Positions 32,584 through 46,054 of a stretch of DNA of 64,000 bases are shown here, piece after piece (positions within the stretch are counted from its first letter, which is position 1; every line of letters begins with the position of its first letter). The notes beneath the pieces were generated by a model, which searched no databases, had not been told where the DNA came from, and worked only from the letters and a program-made list of their open reading frames with translations. The position numbers were made by a program, and so were the translations under genes. Source of the stretch: Pholiota molesta (taxonomy: Eukaryota > Basidiomycota > Agaricomycetes > Agaricales > Strophariaceae); the NCBI GenBank assembly GCA_014925825.1, contig JACGCK010000206.1, positions 1 to 64,000 on the forward strand. Direction: 5' to 3'.

Positions 32584-35395
32584 TGCTTCATAATTTATAT
32601 TATTCCACGACTAATCCATGAGATCATGGCTATTATTGCAGCTGCAACGCCCACGATGTCAATTTCTATCTTGGGCTTCGAAATTCGGACCGGGTACTAG
32701 GTATATGTAGTCAATATTGAACGTTGCACTGACGTTCGCTGAAGTCTAAGGGGCTCAGCCCTTTTAAGTTTCGTTGCCTTGGGTAAAAATAAAAGAAGTA
32801 CAGAGCCCAGATGCGAGCATTGCCAGTTTGGGGAGATGGAATATCGATTTACGTGCCAGGTCCCAAACAGCGACCGTCAAGTAGTGACCACCCAGTTACT
32901 TAATGCCAGTTTTTTTTTGCGTCCATTTACAATGACTGACACCAGGCGGCACGCATGGCCTATATCAACGTCCCAGCTAATGAAAGAGCCATGAGAGGAA
33001 CTCCTCATTGCTTTCAAGACTCAACAACTTCGAATGATCGGTTTGCGATGGTATACTCATAGCAATATTGAACCTACTACGAATTCGTGGCCCCACCACG
33101 GTGTATATAATCGCAGGATCGAGCAACTTGCGAGCCAGGGCTCCAGTGCCAGAACTGTTGTAGTTTATACCGCTACACTGCCAATGTATCGTGAGTCCAA
33201 AAGTCTGAGTACTTTCACGCGACCTTGAGAGCTCACGTCATTCGTACGTACAACGCCCGCTGCCCACTGCTGCGTGTAACGGAAAGCTTGTGTAGGTCGT
33301 AATCATGACTCGAACGTCGGAGGCATGGTGCACGCGTCAGCGGCGGCGACATTTGCCGTTCCCGCCTCATCCGCTCCCTCGCGTCTCCAGAACATGGGCT
33401 TTTCGATGCTACGATCCACTAAAAACAATCAGCGCTTGTCTAGCTGCTGACCCACGTCAGTAATTGCGAAGAGCGCGATCCTGTCTGGTGTTCAAGGCTC
33501 CGTCGGGGGTATTGAAGAGGATATATAACTGCAGAATTTGTCAATTTGGGAGCCAGGGTACGCTTTAGAACAGAGCTTTTTGAAACTTCACTTTCAAGGT
33601 AAGTATCATGAGTTCACCTATATAGTTTGAGTACTGTCGCGCGACTTTCAGAGCTCATGTCATTCTGTATCGTACGTGCGATCATGACTCGAACGTCGGA
33701 TGCGTGGTGCACGCGTCAGCGGCAGCGACATTTGGCTCCATGAATGGATCGCGCGACGGCGAATGCGTCGCGTCACGAAGAGACGGGTTCCATCGTGTAT
33801 GTTCCAGCGACGGAGACCGTTGAGCATCTTAGCGGTAGAAAGAAAGAACGACGAGTTTGAAGGAAAGATGTTATATTTGTATTCGTGAGATACAAGAGGT
33901 ATCGTGATATATCAAAGCGAGCTCGAGCAATGAAGTCCCGCGATAGTAGCCATCTAGATTAGGACAGTAGGCTCGTCAGTTATCGTTGATCCAAACGCGG
34001 AAAGAGAAGAAAGAAAAAAAAGAAAAAAAGCAGGATCGAGCGTTAGGTCAGATACCGTTGTAGTAAGGTCAACTCACAGTACGCGCGTCCGTGGACGGGT
34101 GTACTCGTGGTACAGTAGAAAGGTTTGTCATCATATTCAACGATGCTCGACGACGAAAGAAGAATAGGAATGGACTGGAGAAAGGATATAGATCAACTCA
34201 CATTCCTTTCAGCCTCGTGAAAGCATCCGTTGGGGACGACCACAAACCCTAAACGGCAAACAGCAGAGATATGAGCGAAGGATTCTGGATACGAAGCAAG
34301 GCGCAGAGACGGATACGATGCGCGTCAGGAAAGCAGGCATTGTCCTCAGCGAGCCTCACGCGCCGTATGCACGGACGCGGAGGACGTCGGACAGTGTGAA
34401 TATGTACATCATGCGCGCTGCTGGTCTCAGATACCCTACATGAACGGGCTGCATCGCATGGCGCGAGTACGGCCAGTCCAGATTCCGTTGGGTGATAAGG
34501 AAGCATGGCGGGGTAAAGCCAGAGAAGAGTACGTACGAGGCGGGGTTTGTCCGATGATCGACGAGTGGCTGATGGTGCCGAAGATGTTGTCGATGATCTG
34601 TAGTCGGAGGGGCGCTGTTCATTCCAACGATGACTGCGGTAGTGCGAATGGGGTGCGGAACGATCAGCGTACTTAATCAATCAAGGAACGAGCAGAGCGG
34701 CGCTTGATTAGTGTCTCGGAAAGTTATAGTTGCCGTTGGATCTACAGGGGTACAAGTATATCTGTGGAGAGAAGTCATAAGACGAGACAAAAGGAGAATA
34801 GTCAAAGAGAGAGCTTACAACGAGTGCTACACTACGCTGAAACGAGGCTTGGACGGTGGCGATGTGACAGCTGGCGTCCACCTATCTTTCCTTCCTCATG
34901 GGTGCGGAGTACCAAGCTGTAAGCCACCGTTATCTCACAGTGACTCGCAGAAGACTGATAGAGAGGGAAAATAGATATGGAACGAGGGCATGGGAGGGAA
35001 GAAAGAAGAACGACGGCCGACGAATTCGAAAATCGCAGGAGTGTGACGTGATATGATGTGACGGCACATGACATTACCGGAAAAGGCGAGGGCCGACTAG
35101 ATAGCGGGGACGGCAGGGCAGGAGAGGGTTGCTCCTGCTCCCCACACCAGCAGTAGCCAACATCCTCCAAACATACCAGCGCACCTCTCTTATTATTATA
35201 TTCCCTCCCCATACCTGGTCTGGCATTCGGTTGCCCAAGACCATCTTACGGAACTTCTTATACACAGGAAACGGACACGCTGCCATTGCAGGCGTTCTGA
35301 CTCATCGTGCGTTATCACTATCTATCTAAAGCTCTGTTCTAACATAGTTTCCGACGACCAGCCCTTTCTCGCAGCCATTTTATATTCCATCTTTA
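32584..35395. other. Long stretch without a recognised gene; internal duplication
   Basis: 32640-32740 is the end of the shared flank of the duplicated F-box unit. A diverged direct duplication joins 33190-33352 with 33615-33735 (core atgactcgaacgtcgga, ggtgcacgcgtcagcgg). From 33900 to 35380 there are many gtacgt-like and cag-like sites but no exon chain with family resemblance on either strand. Confidence 0.45.
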
Positions 35396-38300
35396 ATGCC
35401 CTCTCGCTCCTCCCGCAACCATGCCCGCAAATCCGCCCCTATCCGTAGAAACGACGACGACAACGACGCGCGAGACACCCCACAGCAACAACGGGCGTCG
35501 CCCCCAATCACCTTTACGCCTCCGACACAGCTGCCCACGCCGCTCCCGGAAGAGCACATCCCCATCCCCCAGCGCCCCGCCGGTGCAGCGCCTCCCGCGG
35601 GCCTCCTGAACTTCGCCGACGCCGCCGACGATAGCAACGCGCACCTCACACACCTTATAGACTTCGATACCCCCACTCCGCCGCCGGCGCTGCTGTCCTT
35701 CACGCACGCGGACCTCTCCTACACGCAGTCCGGCGGCGAGATCTCGTCCTCCGTCCTCAGCGAGGACGACGGCCCCCGCAGCAGCACCGTGTACCGCTCG
35801 CCGCCCTACAGGGAGGCGCGGCTCCCGGACGACTCCCCGCCCCCGCTGCCCGTGCCGGCGCGCTACCAGCACGAACATATCTTGAACGACGACGGGGACG
35901 ATGGGAGTGGCTTCGCGGGGCATACTCGGGCGCCCACGTTTGTTGGGTGCGTATCTCATTTCGTTCGAACGAGCTTCTTCTGGGGTTCTTGTTATGTTCG
36001 GTTGGGCTATTCTTGGACACGGTGCCCTCTTTGTCCGGGTTACATCCCCAATGTACTTTGTTAAGCGCCGAATGGCTGTCCATATTCGGGGGGATGCGAG
36101 TGCATCTGGGGGGGCAGTGATGTCATCTCCGGATCTCGTTCCTTGTATTCATCCTGTGCATACCAATGCAGTGAGGTGCAAATGAATAAGGCTCTGCTTT
36201 TGTATGTTTGAGTATTAGCCTTTCGTGATCGCAGCGCTTCTCCATGCACGATCTACTCTGCTTCTGCATAATGGGTGGCCTGCACGTGTTCCACGAGATA
36301 TACCTCGCGCGTCTCGCAGGCTCTCGTCCTTCCCATCGCTCGAATACGAAGACTCGATCTTTCGTCGTTTCCCTATCTTTCTCCTCCCACTCCATGTCCT
36401 TCTTCCAACACATCCTAAACACACTCACTGACGCCCCGCCCCCCACCAGCACCAGCGCCCCCATCTCCCCCGCCGCGCCGCGCCCCGCCATCGTCGCCCC
36501 GTCCCCGAAGCCGCACGCAGCGCGCTACGCCCCCGCGGCCGCCGCCGCCGCGTCCACGTTCGACGCGCTCGCGCGCACGGTGCGGGGGTACGCGGCGTCC
36601 CCGCCACCAGTACCGCAGCAGCAGAGCTTCGGTCCCCAGCAGAAGCAGTCGCAAGGCCATGCGCGCGCGCGCTCGCATGGGTATCAGTTCGAGCGCGCGT
36701 ACGACCCGCGTGCCGCACCGCCCCCGCAAGCAGAAGACGAAGACGACGACGATGGCGCGGCAGGCGGGCCAGGAGGGTACTACGCGTACGGCGGCTACCC
36801 GCGCTCGCCGCCGCCGCCGCATCCGGCGGCGCGCGAGCAGGGTCGGTACGCCGACCACCATCCGCAACAGTACCAGCAACCACAGCAACGAGAACAGCAG
36901 CAACAACAACAACAACAGCAGCAGCCGCGGCACCGGCACTCCCAATCCGTGCCTCACGCACCCCAACCCCACCCTCAAGAGGCTCGATATCAGGCGCCGC
37001 CCCCGCCGCCGTCATCGTCGTCGGCGCGGTTCATGGGCTCAGGCCTGGCGCAGGCCATCCGGCGCGGCGCGGCCGCGGGCGTTGGGGCCGTCGCTGGGCG
37101 CGGGGTAGGTGCGGTGCAGGTTCAGGCGCGTAGTAGGGGTGGTGGTGGTGGTGGTGGGAGGAGTCGGGAGGGTGAGGAGGTGGGTGGGAGGAGGAATAGG
37201 GAGGGGGAGGAGAGGGTGGTGTGGGCGCGGTGGGATGGGCTGAATGGGCGGTGAGTTGTTGGGCTTTTCTTTGTGTTTTTTGGTTGGTCGCGGTTTCGTT
37301 GTTGTTTGACCTTGTCCTTTCACAACATCGCCGCCGTGTTTGCGCGTCGATCATAGTGTTTCGTGTCCTTTGAATCTTTTGTTCTTCGTCGTCCCAGAAT
37401 CCGCGCTTATCATCCGTCCATCTCCACAGCCGCGTCCTCCTGCTCGCCTACCCAGCCGGCCTCCAGATGTGGGACTGCGCCGACCTCAACGCGCTGCGTG
37501 AGGTGTTCAACCTCTCTCTCGACACACAGGAGTGGGCCCTGATGGTTGGCGGGTCGGACGCGCCCGCAGGGGGCGAACGCGTGCGCGTCGTGCACGCGGC
37601 CGTTCTACCCGACCCGCCGAGTGGGAAGGAGAAGGACGCGGTGCACGAGCAGCGGCCTCTATTGGGGATGTTGTACGTCTTATTTGCCTTTCTTTTTGAT
37701 TATGGGTTTTCGCTGATTTTTTTTTGGGGGTGTCTGAAGGCTGGAGAGCGTGGACGAGAATGAGCGGGAGCACGAGGCTCGATCCGTTTTTGTTGTATAT
37801 TCCCTTCAGACCCACCAAGTTGTAAAGATGCGGCCCATGCCCGGGCTTGCATCGGATTTTAAGGCTAATCAGAATTTTATTGTCATCGTAAGTATTTTTT
37901 TATCCATATTAGCGATCTTTAAACATCATTTAACGTCCATTACGCAGGGCACTACTACACCCCCAACGTTACATATCTTATCTTCGACATCTTTCCACAC
38001 GCTTCACATGATAACCGCGGCGCATCTCGAGCCGTACGCCACCCCCGCATTATCGCATACCCCTTCACCCTCCGCAACATCTATCACAAACGCAATATCA
38101 AACACCGCGCAATCGACATCTGTATCACTAGGACTATCTATAGACACCCGCGCCGCGCATAGCGCCGGCGCGCACGACACCGCCAGCGGGAAGGCGACGC
38201 CAGACGCGCCCCCGGACGCACCGCACCCGGTCTTCGCGCTGCACCACCGCCTCCTCGCCTTCGCCTCGCCGTCCCCAGCGTCCTCGCCGTCCCTGCGCCC

Positions 38301-40950
38301 CACGTCTAGCGCCGGCTCTAACACCAGCGCCGCCGCCGCCGCTACCGCGCGCCGCCTCTCCTCGTCCTCCGCGGGCTCCGCGCCGTCGTCCCACGCCGCC
38401 TCCAGCCTCTCCTCGTCGCCGTTCGCGCTCGGCCGCATCGCGGGCGTGACGCAGGCGGACGTCGGGCACGCCGCGCTGCGCGTCGGCGAGAGCGTGTTCA
38501 GCGGGATGCGGCTGCTGGGCGGGATGGCGCTCGAGGCCGCGAAGAGCCGCGTTGGGGGCGCGGTCGGGCCGGAGGGGCGGGTGGGCGCCTTTGGGAGCGC
38601 GGGTGGGAGGACGGGGATACCCGTGGTTGGAGGGCAGAGGGGGACGAGCGCGAGCCCGGGCAGCGCGGGCGGTGGGGGGCGGCTGGTGTCGCGGAGCGCG
38701 CCGGACACCGACGGCACGGCGGCGGCGCGCGCGGACGCAGGGAAGGAGCGGCGCTACTCACACACCGCGAACTTGTTGGCGTGGGACCAGCGCGAGCGCG
38801 GCGGCGGGGCGAGCGGGGGCTCGACGCCGGGCAGCCCGAGCCCGCATCTGACGACGGTCGCGCCGTCGACGCGGCCCGTCGCGGAGAGCGGGCACTACGT
38901 CACCGTGCTCGACCTCGCGCCCTTGCTCAGCGGGTCAGCCGGGGCGGCGCCGACGAGGGTCGACGAGTTCAACGCCTCCCGGAGCCGGCCCGTCGTCGAT
39001 CTGAGCTTTGCGCACGACGGCACCAGCGTGGCGGCCGTGCTGAAGGACGGGCATACCGTCCGTGTGTTCAAGCTGCAGCCCGCCCCGCGCGTGCTCTTGC
39101 ACGCGCGCGCCGCGGCGTTGGAGGCGGCTGCCGTGGGCCTGGACGATATCGAGTTGAGGAGCGAGATGGGGCGGCGGGCGGCGCATGTGTACGATTTGTA
39201 CCGTGGGAGGACGTCGGCTGTGGTGGAGGGCTTGGATTGGGCGCGGGATGGGCGCTGGCTGGCGATGGGCACGCGGAACAGGACGATCCACGTCTTCGCG
39301 GTCAATCCCTACGGTGGGAAGGGGGATGTGAAGAGTCATATGGAGGGAAGGGTGAGGAATGTGGACGTTATCGTGCGTACTTGCCACAGTTATTATGAAT
39401 CAGCACATATTGACCATATTTCGTCCATAGGAACCCCGTTTGACGACATTACATCCGTTGGTGCGGTTGCGCGGTACGAAGTCCAACGCGGAACAGACGC
39501 GAGCGCCGCTCGCGTTCACGTTCATCTCACCTGCCGATGTTGCCTCCTCGCCCACCTTGATGTTCCCATTCACTCCGCCGCCCATTAGCCATTCCCCGTC
39601 GTTCTCGCCACCGAAGCTGAAGCGCGCCAAGAACTACCAAGACCTCCTCGTGTTCGATCCCGTCGACGGCGTACTCTCTCTTCGGCGTTTGGCAATCGAC
39701 AAGCATCCGGAGAAGGAGCAAGGGATCGGCGGCGTCGCAGCCTCTGTACACGCCCTCGGCGTAACGAGCATCTCGCTGCCTGGGATGGGCGGAGCGGGCC
39801 GGCTTAGTTCCTCGCCGTCAACTCGAGGCACTGCTGGTGCTCTTTCTAGTGGGCGGTCGACGTCCTCTACGAAGGTGGAGGAACCGCCGATGGAGCTGGT
39901 AGGCAAGGAGACCGTGGAGGCGACGTGGGATTTGAAACGCGGGAGAGACTGGGTGGAGATCAAGACGCCTGTTCTGCCCAGTGCTGGTAGGATGGACGCC
40001 TTGCGGAAGAATATTACTGGCGGAGAGTAAGTCCTCCATCGTGTGCCTCTGTTCGTATTGATTTCTGATATCCATGACTTTTTAGCTGGCTTTCCGAGGG
40101 CGAAATCTCAACGTGTTCGAATTCCACGACGATTCTTCCTCGTTCATTGTACCTTTCCCATCAGTTCTCCTTCCATACATTGGGAGAGGATTATCATGCA
40201 CTTATCCGTCGGTATCAGTTCGATATATCTGGTGCGAAGATCGAAGTGCGCAGGGCCGTCGAGATCAGCGCGTACGCATCTGGTGGCGGTGAATCGGCGT
40301 TCGTTGAAGGCTTTTCGTCCCCTCGCGACATCAGACGCGCTTCTTCCTCGTTCGACGAGCCCATTGCCTCCGCTATCTCTGGCAGTTTCGACAACTCGAA
40401 TTTACCGACGATTCTTCCCATGTACCCCAACGGCGTTCCGGGTGCGAAGCCGAAGTCCTTCCGCAACTCAATCCCTATACGCACGATGTCAGGCATCGGT
40501 GACGGGGTGAGCGAAGGTATCGGTAGGCTGCGGAGGGAAATGCACAAGACGCGCTCTCCACAACTCGTCGCTCGTCCTGATAGCTTCTCTGGGCCTGTTC
40601 CACTCGAATTCGATGAAGAGGACGAAGACTTCATAAGTCGCGATACCCTCGACAGTTCCATCTCTCGCGATGCTTCCCGCAAGGGCGCCAGCGCCGACTC
40701 CGCGTCTTCACTCGCCACGCCAGCTAATCTGAGCACGCACCACCTCATGGACGCGGATGTGGTAGGTGCGATGGAAGAGGATATTTGGGATGGCTGGGAC
40801 CGTCAGGACAAACTCGCTGTCGAAGAAGCTGAGCAGTTCCATGACATCACTGCTATTGGATATGTTGAGGAGGAGCAACCTCAGGTCGCTGTGGTTTCTG
40901 ACCAGGTCCCTGCAGCCAAGAGAAAAGGCAGGGCAAAGCGACGCGGTTAA
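35396..40950 (+). CDS. BCAS3: BCAS3/WD40-type protein, large multi-exon gene
   Basis: Exons: about 35396-35946; a second starting somewhere in 36239-36394 and ending 37250; 37430-37672; 37740-37887; 37948-39372; 39431-40026; 40086-40950. Introns after 37250 all close in frame. The N-terminus is low-complexity (Pro, Ala, Asp) and reaches APTFVG. The second exon carries polyQ (about 36880-36930) and Gly/Arg runs. Next come RRVLLLAYPAGLQMWDC and further WD-type blades (SFAHDGTSVAAVLKDGHTV, LDWARDGRWLAMGTRNRTI). The final exon opens WLSEGEISTCSNSTTILPRS and continues YLSHQFSFHTLGEDYHALIRR, the characteristic C-terminal BCAS3 region. Animal and plant BCAS3 proteins are WD40 scaffolds linked to autophagosome formation and the cytoskeleton; a similar role here is inferred. 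The join between the first two exons is uncertain: the 35947-36393 stretch could be a long intron, or translation could start at ATG 36394. Confidence 0.78.
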
Positions 40951-41555
40951 ACCGAGCACTTGTTTCGTGTACAAGATATAATATCATAACATTGACAACT
41001 TAATGTATCTACAATCATCTGTAGGAATCAACGTTATCGAATGCCCCAGTGCCTGTGAGATACAGCCTACCGATTCCCAAAATTATCTATACCATCTGCT
41101 CATGACCATGTCTGTTCCACCGTATTTATATTTATTCACCAGGGATTGTCCCAATGCTCATTTACTCACAAATACGCAACTAAAGGAAGTGGAATTTCAC
41201 TGCAGGTTTCCTCTGAAGTCGTCGCGTTCGTGACAATTTTGTATGTATTGGTCTATGTGGTTCGATAATGTCCAATTCATCCATCGAAACATGGGGTAAT
41301 TAATGAACAATGAAGCCTGGGAATGAACCCAAGGAAAATGAGGATTGGATGAGGAAGTAAGGATGGCGGCGGATGGGCCCAGCGGTACAATGTCGAGAAC
41401 TCAAGGCTAGGCAAATGGAAGGAAGAAACGGATTGGGCCGGCTGGATCAAGGGTGCCAATTCGAATCAACGAGGATCAGCTATTAGATCGACACATTATC
41501 GAGAACGCTCGTAACCTGTACATCAATAATGACTTACCCTCAACAGCTTGGAGAC
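40951..41555. other. Intergenic, left end of the tandem triplication
   Basis: I see no gene. From about 41150 the sequence is shared with 45590-46050 and 50470-50860, marking the left side of the repeated F-box/kinase unit. Confidence 0.55.
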
Positions 41556-43025
41556 TCATGACAAATTCGGACCCCATTCATTCCACGCGCCTGCGATGGC
41601 CTGATCTTGCGTCTCGAAACCGACGTCGAAAACCGCCCTGACATCGGGTGATCTTCCAGCATATTCCCGGATGCGCGACCTTGTATAATCCGCAATATGG
41701 TTCGCCTGTGGAGGCAACGGCTGCCTGTCGACGATAGTAACGCCCCGGATGGGGCACGCAGCGTCGTTGAGATCCAACCAGCGGCTGTCGCGATGGAAAA
41801 GGTTGCGGACAAGCGCATGTCTGCGTTCCTCGGCATGCCTTTGGAATCGCCCAAAAGTGCCCATTCCCACCAGGCGCAGATGCACCAGGTGAGGAGCGCG
41901 CCTCCATATGGGCTCTGCATCTTTGATCAGCGGGAGCGTGTGCATGCGATAATCTTCATCGTTTTGCAAGGAGAGCAAAGAGGGCCCCAAGGTAAGGGTT
42001 GTAATGGCTGGCGCCGAAGCAAGCACGGGGTAGATATGGTCTAGGGCACGGTGGTCATACCATGCCTCTCCAGAGGATAGCGACAGATCGCGTAAGGCGG
42101 GCAGATGGAGGGCGGCGAAGAGCATGCCAAATGGATATTCGAGTTCTGAATTATCATTCATTTGATCAACGGTGATAAAGAGTGTGGAGAGCTCTGCGAG
42201 GGTACATGGGGTAGGCTCATCATAATCGTTGTCATCGAGCACTTCGATTCGAAAGCGCCCCAATTGTAACTGTGGAACTGCGCGGGTGAGAGAGTACCAG
42301 TAAGCGAGCGACATCTCCGACACCAAGAGGGCGATGTGGGTCAATGATGACCAATGATTCGGAATATCGAAGGTGTGTAGGTGGATTTTGCCATTGAGAT
42401 ACAGATGGCGCAGTGCTGAGGGACTATGATTCGGAACGAGTGTAACCTGGTCCTGATAAAAATAATCAAAATGTTCATATTCGAGCCAATGTGATTGAAC
42501 CAGTGTATGTGGGACAGGGTATACGATCGGATATCCACATCGAATTCGGTTCCCAATGAAAACCCAATAAAGCTCGTCCGTTTCTATATATTGCGAGGAG
42601 GATATGTAATCGAAAAGAGAGATCATTCCAACTTGATCCAACTCGAGTTCTGAATCGAGAACAGTTTCCGAGTGACGTCGATGATTCCAGTTCAGATCGA
42701 GGCATAGAGATGGGACCATCGAGTGCTGGTTGGTCTTCCACCACAGAAGAAACGCGTATTGATTCTTGCGGACAACCCAGTTGCCATCCTCGAATCTGTT
42801 GCGCTCTGCAGCAACTGTTAAACGACAAGATAAGTGCGACCAGAGTGTTGCGGTCGCCAATGCTACTGCTCTCCAAGTCGAGCAGATGTGGCATAGGAGC
42901 ATAGGTGCGATGGTTGTGTCTGGCTGGCGATGCTTGAGACGGTGTTCTGGGAGGCAATGGTCAAATATTTCCGTGAGGATGTCATGAGGAACCCTGGTAA
43001 TTGGACCTGGAATCTGTGATTCCAT
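41556..43025 (-). CDS. F-box protein, 489 aa, intronless, triplication copy 1
   Basis: This is a single open frame from ATG 43025 to the stop at 41556. The upstream in-frame codon at 43043 is TTG, so the Met is preferred. The N-terminus GPITRVPHDILTEIFDHCLP is a canonical mushroom F-box, followed by PMLLCHICSTWRAVALATATLWS, the linker motif that accompanies it. Leucine-rich, LRR-like segments fill the rest (LRHLYLNGKIHL, LPALRDLSLSSGEAW, AITTLTLGPSLLSL), and it ends GAWNEWGPNLS. It is probably a substrate adaptor of an SCF ubiquitin ligase. The copy at 46055-47518 is nearly identical, and the copy at 50864-52382 is degraded. A FunK1-like kinase relic lies immediately upstream in the same orientation. 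Confidence 0.82.
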   Translation of the reverse strand: MESQIPGPITRVPHDILTEIFDHCLPEHRLKHRQPDTTIAPMLLCHICSTWRAVALATATLWSHLSCRLTVAAERNRFEDGNWVVRKNQYAFLLWWKTNQHSMVPSLCLDLNWNHRRHSETVLDSELELDQVGMISLFDYISSSQYIETDELYWVFIGNRIRCGYPIVYPVPHTLVQSHWLEYEHFDYFYQDQVTLVPNHSPSALRHLYLNGKIHLHTFDIPNHWSSLTHIALLVSEMSLAYWYSLTRAVPQLQLGRFRIEVLDDNDYDEPTPCTLAELSTLFITVDQMNDNSELEYPFGMLFAALHLPALRDLSLSSGEAWYDHRALDHIYPVLASAPAITTLTLGPSLLSLQNDEDYRMHTLPLIKDAEPIWRRAPHLVHLRLVGMGTFGRFQRHAEERRHALVRNLFHRDSRWLDLNDAACPIRGVTIVDRQPLPPQANHIADYTRSRIREYAGRSPDVRAVFDVGFETQDQAIAGAWNEWGPNLS

Positions 43026-43367
43026 GTCAGAAACGCGTCGCAAGAAGAAGAAAGAGTGCTGGTGGCAAGCGTGGCGTGTTCTTTCTTGTCTTATCTGATC
43101 TCGGCAATCCCTATCACTGATCCAGTCATCCTTCCCGCTTCCACCTTCTATGTTTCTCGGTACTTATTTTCCTTTTTATTTTGTTATTACAAGAATAGTT
43201 ACTTGTAGACCTGTAAGAACCGTAGCTACTATTAAACAGTCCCCCGTGAATCTCAAGTCGGCTTTTGTGTTCGCTACCCCGCGAACATCACCACCCGCGC
43301 CGCACGCCCGCACACGCAGAAACACGGCGCCAGCCGCGGGCGGTCTACTTATATTGGTGGGTAGGGC

Positions 43368-45410
43368 TCAGTTCATGTGCGCCATCGAGGCGTCGGCGCG
43401 TCCTTGCGTTGGCGTCGCGTGGTGCCTGGGCCTGGTAACTGCCAGCGCGTCGTGATGCAAGCACGCAGGGGGATCTGCGAGTCGAGTTAGGGCGTAGCCG
43501 AGGACGTGGATGATGGATTCGATGTCGTGCTTGGGTTCGTGTTTTATAGGAGCGTTCATTATAATAGCTCTCAATATATCGGTGGCCATAAAGGGAACTG
43601 TGCCCTATACAGGATTTGAAAATTATTTAGTAAATTTCTCCGTCATGAGGTGATATCCTGATCCTTACCGACCATGCCGCGCCATGTACAGCGCTGTCCA
43701 TTATCTGAGGGACAGCTGCCTCTATGATGCCAGTCGAAAATTGGGCGATACGCGCGCTATCCAAATCCAACAAAATTCCTTCAGCGCCCGCCTCAGGCAT
43801 AGTCTCCGCAGAGAGCATGATATTACCCGCGTTTATATCGCGATGCACGATACCCTGCTCGCACAGGAACTGGTGCGCTGGACACGACACATTCATCGTC
43901 AGAAAAACAACAACAATAACAAGGATGGACACGTACCGCTGAGCGCTCCCGGTATCCCCAACAGCAGCTCCTTCTCCGAGCGATACTCCCACAGCGGGCG
44001 GGCGCGCGTTTCAAAGAGCACCTGGTGCAATACGACATCCTCCTCGCCCTCTGCGCGCGTCCCATCGACATCCAGATCAGCGCTGCGCAGAGTATGCGCC
44101 GTGATACGCCTCCGTGATCCAGGGAAGCGCACATCTTCTGCCGTACGGAATTTCGCTAAACCAGGATGCCCGCCCTGGGTCGCGGCGTATACTCCAGCTT
44201 CACACATCCTCGACGCGTGCCTCCATGTATTTTTCAATACGAATGCGGGACCCACGTCATTCTCGCGAACGAGCCACATGGACGTGCCGCGCCCGAAGAG
44301 CGACACGGAGGTCCAGACCGGTGGGCCGAAGGTGTGCCGAGTGCGGCCGTGCATCGTGATCATGTACATCGGGAAACTTCCTCTAGATGGGTCCCCATCG
44401 CGCTCTGGCTTCGTTTCGTGTCGCTGGAGCGTAACCTCAGGAACAATGGTAACCGTTGGGTGCCCGAGCTCCAAATCCGACAGGAGACACGTCAAAGACT
44501 TCACGATACGGACGAACACCTGGGTGTCGGCCCACATATCATGAATGGGAGAGAATTGCGCGCCCGCACGGTCGAAGATGGAAACGCAGCATTCGGATTC
44601 GAATATCAGGAGGGCGACGGAGAACAGCAGGAACGGGCGAGGTACATCCGCGCGTATTCTGCTGCTTGGCGAACGAGGGGCGTTATGCGTTTAGGATTGA
44701 GATATTGGGTGGGAGGGTACTTGGGCCCGTGGTGAGGGGCGGACGAGGCAGAAACCAGCCGCGTGGCGCCAGAGCGCAAGTCTTTGCCATTGGTGTCCAG
44801 AGGCAGGTGGCGGTGGGGCCGGTGTTGACGTTGACGTTGAGGGGTATTCTAAGAGAATGAAGTCGGGGGTACCTTTGGGAAAACCTTGCCCGTGTGGATC
44901 GACTTCTAAGATTACGGCGTTTTGAGGCACGAATGAGCGCTTAGGAAGAGCACAGGAATCAGGGAAACTTTCGATATATTCAAACATAGATTTCTACAGG
45001 CAAGTTATGGTTAGCAAGGACTCAAGGAACGAGAAATATGACACTTACCAAGGGCCTGTACTGTACATCTCTTTCTCTGCGCTAAAGTACCTCACCTCCC
45101 TGTATTCCCGGCCTGAAATCATCTCATCCTCATCCTCTCTCATTCCTTCGTACTCCTTTTCCATCCTAACAACCGACTCAATCACGCTGTTGACCTCCCT
45201 CCTCGCCTCGCACACGTTCTTATCCACATTCAACGCCTCTACACATCCATCGACCAAAGGAGGCGCAACGCGATCCAAATGAAGCCGCTCGAATACGCGC
45301 ACATCGTCGAAAGTGAGCTTCCCTTGAAGGTCGGTTTCGAGTTGGAGGCGACGGCCAAGACGAGCTGCGTAGTCGTCTTCTGGGTCGGGGGAGTCGATGA
45401 AAGATGGCAT
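43368..45410 (-). pseudogene. FunK1-type fungal kinase, near full length but frameshifted
   Basis: The start MPSFIDSPDPEDD at 45410 and the segment YFSAEKEMY reach a first intron. Continuing exons give FEYIESFPDSC, then GTPDFILLEYP and VRQAAEYARMYLA. Near 44640 a one-base shift is needed to continue RPFLLFSVALLIFESECC, FDRAGAQFSP. The kinase domain follows: HRDINAGN (43877-43669 exon) with LLDLDSAR, then GTVPFMA and HEPKHDIESIIHVLGYAL in the last exon (43604-43368). Intron positions match the fragment at 15953. After YALTRLAD the C-terminus diverges and stops early, so it lacks about 80 residues present in that fragment. FunK1 proteins are fungal-specific protein kinase-like enzymes of unknown substrate. 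Frameshift plus altered tail indicate a pseudogene unless the shift is a sequence error. Confidence 0.75.
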
Positions 45411-46054
45411 GAACGTTGACGTGAACTTCTGCGTGGGCCCGGACCGAGCTCCGTCTGGCTGTCATGTGATGGATATTTGACCCTTCCTTCGCACGACCCT
45501 TCCTTCGCACGACTCAAACCAAACTCAAACTCATCCAACACTCATCTATTTGCATTAATATTCATTCTTAGTCTGTGCTGCTACGACATACGTCCATAAC
45601 TAAGCACCTAAAAGAAGCAGGATTTCACTGGTTTCCTCTCGTGTTCATGTCATCTTTTGTGACTACGCAGAGCCAGGGAACGTGAAGCGGTCTTATTTTG
45701 GACTGAAAAGTTATACGATTAGAGAAGCAGGCGCGATGCAGTCTGCTAGAGCAAATATACGTGTGATGGTGCAAGTACTTATAGGGCTAGTTAGATAATA
45801 TTCATTTGCTCCATCAAAAGTGGTTAATCATTGGAGCCTAGTAGGAACGAACATAAGGATAACTAGGAAGTAAGAATAGCGCGCTTGAAGGGCGCGGTGA
45901 TACAATGGCTAGTGAAAGGGAAGGAAGAAACCGCGTAGACCAAAAGGCTGCGTATTCGCATCGATCAGGGTAATCTATTAAATGGACCGATTAACGCTCA
46001 TAACTTGTACACTCTTGTACACCAATGACGACTTACCCGCAACAAATTAAAGAA
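45411..46054. other. Junction between triplication units 1 and 2
   Basis: I see no gene. There is a short tandem duplication of cttccttcgcacgac at about 45485-45515. From 45590 the sequence parallels 41150-41555 and 50470-50860. Confidence 0.5.

Noticed and set aside
38004..39398. Long frames on both strands overlapping the BCAS3-like exon
   Set aside because: Shadows of GC-rich coding sequence; only the plus frame joins the flanking exons.
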